Source: Candidatus Limnocylindrales bacterium (lineage in GTDB: Bacteria > Chloroflexota > Limnocylindria > Limnocylindrales > CSP1-4). From it: a stretch of 26,314 nt of DNA. The notes beneath the pieces are model-generated. The model worked only from the letters and a program-made list of their open reading frames with translations. It ran no database searches and had not been told where the DNA came from. Shown one piece after another: positions 22,877 through 26,314 of this stretch; position 1 is the stretch's first letter; each line of letters begins with the position of its first letter. The stretch spans positions 1 to 26,314 of the forward strand of contig JAUSJS010000135.1 in the NCBI GenBank assembly GCA_030647575.1. Reading direction: 5' to 3'. The translations under genes and the position numbers were made by a program.

Positions 22877-24357
22877 CATCGGCCTGTGCGACACTGGCGC
22901 CCGTGACCGATCTCGATCCGTCGAGCGTGGTGCCGGGGGATCCGTCGGCGCCCGTTCTGACCGGCGACGACCTGGCCCGCTTGACCGGCGGCCGGCTCCT
23001 CGCCCGATCCGGCCGGCCGATCCGCGGAGCTGCCGTCGACTCACGGCTCGTCGAGCCGGGACAGGTCTTCGTGGCGCTTCCCGGGGAGCGGGCCGATGGC
23101 CACACGTTCGTCGCCGACGCGCTGGCCCGTGGCGCAGCGGCGCTCATCGTCACCCGACCGGTCGCCGATCCGGCCGCCCTCGGCGACGTGACCATCGTGC
23201 GGGTCGTCGACGGGGTCGCCGCGCTCGGAGCGCTGGCGGCCGGGTGGCGGCAGCGATTCGAGCTGCTCGTGGTCGGGGTCACCGGGAGCATCGCCAAGAC
23301 GTCCGTCAAGGAAGCCGTCGCGTCCGTCCTGGCCCAGCGGTTCCGGACCCTGCGCAACGAGGGCAACCAGAACAACGAGATCGGGCTGCCGCTGACCGTC
23401 ATGCGGATCGGTCCCGAGCACCAGGCGGCCGTGCTGGAGATGGGCATGTACGTGGGCGGCGAGATCGCCGAACTCGCCCGGATCGCGCGCCCCAGGATCG
23501 GGGTCGTCACCGCCGTCCAGCCGGTTCATCTCGCCCGGATCGGCTCGCTCGAGGCGATCGAGGCGGCCAAGGGCGAACTGCTCGAGGCGCTGCCTCGCGA
23601 CGGCACGGCGGTGCTGAACGCCGATGACCGGATCGTGCGCCGGATGGGCAGGCGGACCGGGGCGCGAACGCTGACCTACGGCTTCGACGAGACCGCCGAC
23701 GTCACCGCCGAGGGCGTCGAGTCGGCCGGGCTCGATGGCATGCGCTTCGTCCTGCGCGCCGCCGGCGCGCGGCAGACCGTGGCGATCCCGACGCTCGGGC
23801 GCCTCTCCGTCCACAATGCCCTGGCAGCGGCCGCCGTCGGACGCGCCGCCGGGCTCTCGCTCGAAGAGATCGCGGCCGGACTGGCCGCTGGCTGGTCCGC
23901 GCCGCACCGAGCGCAGGTCGTGCGCGCCGGGGGTATCACCCTGGTCGACGATTCCTACAACGCCTCGCCGCGTTCCGTGGTCGCCGCCCTGGACCTGCTG
24001 GCCGGGCTGCCCGGTCGACGCGGCGCGATCCTCGGGGAGATGCTGGAGCTGGGCGAGGCGAGCGAGGACGGCCACCGGACCGTCGGGGAGGCGGCCGCGC
24101 GGACCGTGGACTGGTTGGTCGTGGTGGGTCGCGCTGCCGCACCCATTGCCGAGGGCGCCCTGGACGCGGGCATGGACCCGGGGCGCATTGCCACGGCCCC
24201 GGACGTGGAGGCGGTCCTGGCGACGCTGCCGTCGCGGCTCCACGCGGGCGACGTCGTCCTGGTCAAGGCCTCGAGGGGAATCGGCCTCGATCGGCTGGTC
24301 GACGGTCTCCGGGATGAACTTGGCAGAGGCTCCGCTGGCCGGGGCGCCCGTCGATGA
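22873..24357 (+). CDS. murF: UDP-N-acetylmuramoyl-tripeptide--D-alanyl-D-alanine ligase
   Basis: About 494 residues from the GTG at 22873, which overlaps the upstream stop; a second GTG at 22903 would remove 10 residues. MurF adds D-Ala-D-Ala to the UDP-MurNAc-tripeptide in the cytoplasm. The order is N-terminal UDP-MurNAc domain (GAAVDSRLVEPGQVFVAL, GERADGH), ATP domain with P-loop GVTGSIAKTSVKE, NEGNQNNEIGLPLTV (a MurF hallmark), VLEMGMYVGGEI, then the C-terminal domain with LVDDSYNASPRSVVAAL. The P-loop has Ile-Ala where Asn-Gly or Val-Gly is common before Lys. NQNNEIG and DDSYNASP argue for MurF over MurE. The stop overlaps mraY (ATGA). Confidence 0.94.
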   Translation: MTSACATLAPVTDLDPSSVVPGDPSAPVLTGDDLARLTGGRLLARSGRPIRGAAVDSRLVEPGQVFVALPGERADGHTFVADALARGAAALIVTRPVADPAALGDVTIVRVVDGVAALGALAAGWRQRFELLVVGVTGSIAKTSVKEAVASVLAQRFRTLRNEGNQNNEIGLPLTVMRIGPEHQAAVLEMGMYVGGEIAELARIARPRIGVVTAVQPVHLARIGSLEAIEAAKGELLEALPRDGTAVLNADDRIVRRMGRRTGARTLTYGFDETADVTAEGVESAGLDGMRFVLRAAGARQTVAIPTLGRLSVHNALAAAAVGRAAGLSLEEIAAGLAAGWSAPHRAQVVRAGGITLVDDSYNASPRSVVAALDLLAGLPGRRGAILGEMLELGEASEDGHRTVGEAAARTVDWLVVVGRAAAPIAEGALDAGMDPGRIATAPDVEAVLATLPSRLHAGDVVLVKASRGIGLDRLVDGLRDELGRGSAGRGARR

Positions 24358-25331
24358 ACGTCGAGCCGATCCAGGGGCTGCTGCTGGCCTTTGCGATCGT
24401 GGTCATCCTGATGGCGCCGTACATCCGCCTGCTCCACGCCCTCGGGTTCGTAAAGCGGATCCGACAGGAGGGGCCGGAGAGCCACTATCTGAAGGAAGGG
24501 ACGCCGACCATGGGCGGGCTGCTCATCGTCGGGGTGGTCCTGGCGATCTACTTCTTCCTGCGCGAGGCGGACGCGGCTACCTTCGCGCCGCTGGCGGCAC
24601 TGGCCGGCGTCGGCATCCTGGGCGCCTTCGACGACTACCTGAATGCCCGGACCGGGGAGGGGATCAGGGCCCGCTGGAAGCTGCTCTGGCTGACGGCGGT
24701 GGCGATCGTCGCCGCCTGGCAGATCCAGCAGACCTATGACATCACCGCCATCGCCGTGCCGTTCGTCGGTCCCGTCCTGGTCGATCCGCGGGTCTACGTT
24801 GTGTTCGCCGCCTTCGCCATCGTCGCAACCGCGAACGGGGTCAACATCACCGACGGCCTCGATGGCCTGTCCGGCGGAACGGTCGCCATCGCTTTCGTCG
24901 CGTTCCTGTTGATTGCCCTGCTCAACGAGCCGGCCCAGCCGAACCTGGCCCTGCTGTGCGCGCTGATCATCGGGGCCCTGCTCGGCTTCCTGTGGTTCAA
25001 CGTCCACCCGGCCCAGATCTTCATCGGCGATTCCGGGGCGCTGTCCCTCGGGGCGACGCTCGCCGTGACCGCGCTGATCACCGGCCAGATCCTGGTCCTG
25101 CCCCTGATCGGGATCATCTTCGTGATCGAAACCGTCTCGGTGATCCTGCAGGTCGGCTGGTTCAAGGTGAGCGGCGGCCAACGGCTCTTCCGGATGAGCC
25201 CGATCCACCACCACTTCGAGCTCAGTGGCTGGGACGAGGAGAAGATCACGATCCGCTTCTGGATCCTCGGGATCCTGGCCGCGCTGCTCGGGGTCACGCT
25301 CTTCCTCGCCTCGCTGGATCGGCTCCGGTGA
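24354..25331 (+). CDS. mraY: Phospho-N-acetylmuramoyl-pentapeptide-transferase
   Basis: 325 residues, an integral membrane enzyme with about ten helices. It moves phospho-MurNAc-pentapeptide from UDP to undecaprenyl phosphate, forming lipid I. Signature motifs are KEGTPTMGGLL, the Asp pair in GAFDDYLNA, NGVNITDGLDGLSGG, FIGDSGALSLG and MSPIHHHFELSGWDEEKI, the last being the MraY-specific HHHFE loop. The ATG overlaps the murF stop (ATGA), and its stop overlaps the murD GTG (GTGA). Length is slightly short of the 360 of E. coli but normal for Gram-positive-like and Chloroflexota-type enzymes. Confidence 0.96.
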   Translation: MNVEPIQGLLLAFAIVVILMAPYIRLLHALGFVKRIRQEGPESHYLKEGTPTMGGLLIVGVVLAIYFFLREADAATFAPLAALAGVGILGAFDDYLNARTGEGIRARWKLLWLTAVAIVAAWQIQQTYDITAIAVPFVGPVLVDPRVYVVFAAFAIVATANGVNITDGLDGLSGGTVAIAFVAFLLIALLNEPAQPNLALLCALIIGALLGFLWFNVHPAQIFIGDSGALSLGATLAVTALITGQILVLPLIGIIFVIETVSVILQVGWFKVSGGQRLFRMSPIHHHFELSGWDEEKITIRFWILGILAALLGVTLFLASLDRLR

Positions 25332-26314
25332 CGGCCGTGACGACCTCCGCCCGCCCGATCGATCCCGACGCCCTCAGCCTCGAGTCGATCCGGGCCGGTG
25401 CCCTGCGCGACCGGCCGGTCACAGTCCTCGGCCTGGCCCGTAGCGGCCTCGCGCTGGCGCGTTTCCTGGCCGATGCCGGCGCGCGCGTGACCGTGTACGA
25501 CGGGCGCGAGGCGGACGAGCTACGTGAGGCCATCGAGGCGCTCGGGAATCGGCCCGTGACCCTGGCCCTCGGCCCGACGGTCGATCCCGCGGCGACCTGG
25601 GCCAGCGCCGAGCTCGTGGCGACCTCGCCGTCGATCACGCCCGACTACCCGACAACCGAGCCGCGCCTGCGGGCGGCCCTGCGGGCGCTGGTCGATGCCC
25701 GGGCGGGCGGCAACCCAACTGCACCGTCCCTGGTCTCGGAGGCCGACCTGTTCCTCCGCCTCTGCCCGGCGCCGACGATCGGCGTGACCGGCACGAAGGG
25801 CAAGACCACGACGGCGTCGCTCATCACCGCACTGCTGGCCACCGACCCGAGTCACCCGGTCGTCCTGGGCGGCAATATCGGGATCCCGATCATCGAGCGG
25901 CTGCCGGAGTTGACGCCTGCCCACCGCGTCGTCGACGAACTGTCCGAGCTGCAGCTCCCGACCCTGTCGCGCGGCACCACCGTGGCCGTCTACACGAACG
26001 TGACCGTCGACCATCTCGATCGGCATGGGAGCGTCGAGGCGTATCGGCGGGTCAAGCGCCGGCTGGCCGAGCTCGTCGACCCGGAGGGGGCGCTCGTTCT
26101 CAACGCGGAGGATCCGGTCGTCGCCACGTATGCCGATCTGGGCGTGGCGCTGTCCGTGCGCTACCGGCGCGAGCCACCCGAGCCCGGCGGCGTCGGCGTC
26201 GTCGATGGCTGGATCGTGGCGGCCGGCGTCGAGCGTCTGCCACTGGCCGGCGCCGGCCTTGCCGCGACCGGGCCGGGCGGGCGGATCATGCCGGTCGCAG
26301 AGCTGGCGATCCCG
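25328..26314 (+). CDS. murD: UDP-N-acetylmuramoylalanine--D-glutamate ligase, 3' end cut by window edge
   Basis: 329 codons are open to the window end; about 120 or more C-terminal residues are missing. MurD adds D-Glu to UDP-MurNAc-L-Ala. The N-terminal Rossmann-like domain has VTVLGLARSGLALARFLADAGARVTVYD and VATSPSITPDYP. The ATP domain has P-loop GVTGTKGKTTTASLI, LGGNIGIPII and TNVTVDHLDRHGSVEAYRRVKRRL. The usual ELSSFQL block appears as ELSELQL. The GTG at 25328 overlaps the mraY stop (GTGA); a second in-frame GTG at 25337 is possible. This is the standard position of murD after mraY. Confidence 0.94.
   Translation, partial: MTAVTTSARPIDPDALSLESIRAGALRDRPVTVLGLARSGLALARFLADAGARVTVYDGREADELREAIEALGNRPVTLALGPTVDPAATWASAELVATSPSITPDYPTTEPRLRAALRALVDARAGGNPTAPSLVSEADLFLRLCPAPTIGVTGTKGKTTTASLITALLATDPSHPVVLGGNIGIPIIERLPELTPAHRVVDELSELQLPTLSRGTTVAVYTNVTVDHLDRHGSVEAYRRVKRRLAELVDPEGALVLNAEDPVVATYADLGVALSVRYRREPPEPGGVGVVDGWIVAAGVERLPLAGAGLAATGPGGRIMPVAELAIP

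Overview
The window is a gene-dense, GC-rich bacterial chromosome segment holding core metabolism and cell-wall genes. Several traits together suggest a Chloroflexota bacterium, perhaps a Limnocylindria-like soil or freshwater lineage. These are the very high GC, the many GTG starts, the ATGA/GTGA start-stop overlaps, a four-cysteine module ahead of a membrane helix and a LysM domain, a split biotin-dependent carboxylase, and the succinate dehydrogenase layout. This assignment is inference; no rRNA or tRNA gene is present to anchor it.

Layout. (1) 1-1142: a cut-off ORF and a ParA ATPase gene on the minus strand, with a noncoding region to the right carrying a DnaA-box-like dyad and the promoter and operator of the next gene. 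(2) 1143-7701: a propionyl-CoA to succinyl-CoA module of carboxyltransferase, biotin carboxylase, biotin carrier, methylmalonyl-CoA mutase catalytic subunit and methylmalonyl-CoA epimerase, with a minus-strand 2H phosphoesterase gene inserted. (3) 7702-10717, minus strand: sucC, sucD, a DinB-like gene and an unknown gene. (4) 10859-16149: isocitrate dehydrogenase, a three-gene succinate dehydrogenase, an RNase H gene and a small membrane protein. (5) 16223-18612: RNase P RNA, a small cysteine-containing protein, a LysM membrane protein and an unknown four-helix membrane protein. (6) 18847-26314: a division and cell-wall (dcw) cluster of mraZ, rsmH, a 65-residue protein, ftsL-like, ftsI-like, murF, mraY and a cut-off murD.

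The metabolic genes fit together. Propionyl-CoA is carboxylated, epimerised and rearranged to succinyl-CoA. SucCD converts that to succinate with nucleotide triphosphate synthesis, and SdhCAB oxidises succinate. Isocitrate dehydrogenase adds another TCA step. The mutase lacks its B12-binding domain, so a small partner subunit must be encoded elsewhere.

The signals most worth a second look are: a near-identical palindrome with a TTTGCGCAA core in front of both the carboxyltransferase and biotin carboxylase genes; a 12-bp-arm dyad containing a perfect DnaA box beside parA; three AGTGG repeats at exact 10-bp spacing plus a 7-bp hairpin in the mraZ leader; a 36-base low-GC codon patch over the mutase active-site motif; the absence of murE between ftsI and murF; and the Cys-rich/LysM membrane protein. 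I found no CRISPR array, insertion sequence, prophage or obvious defence system.
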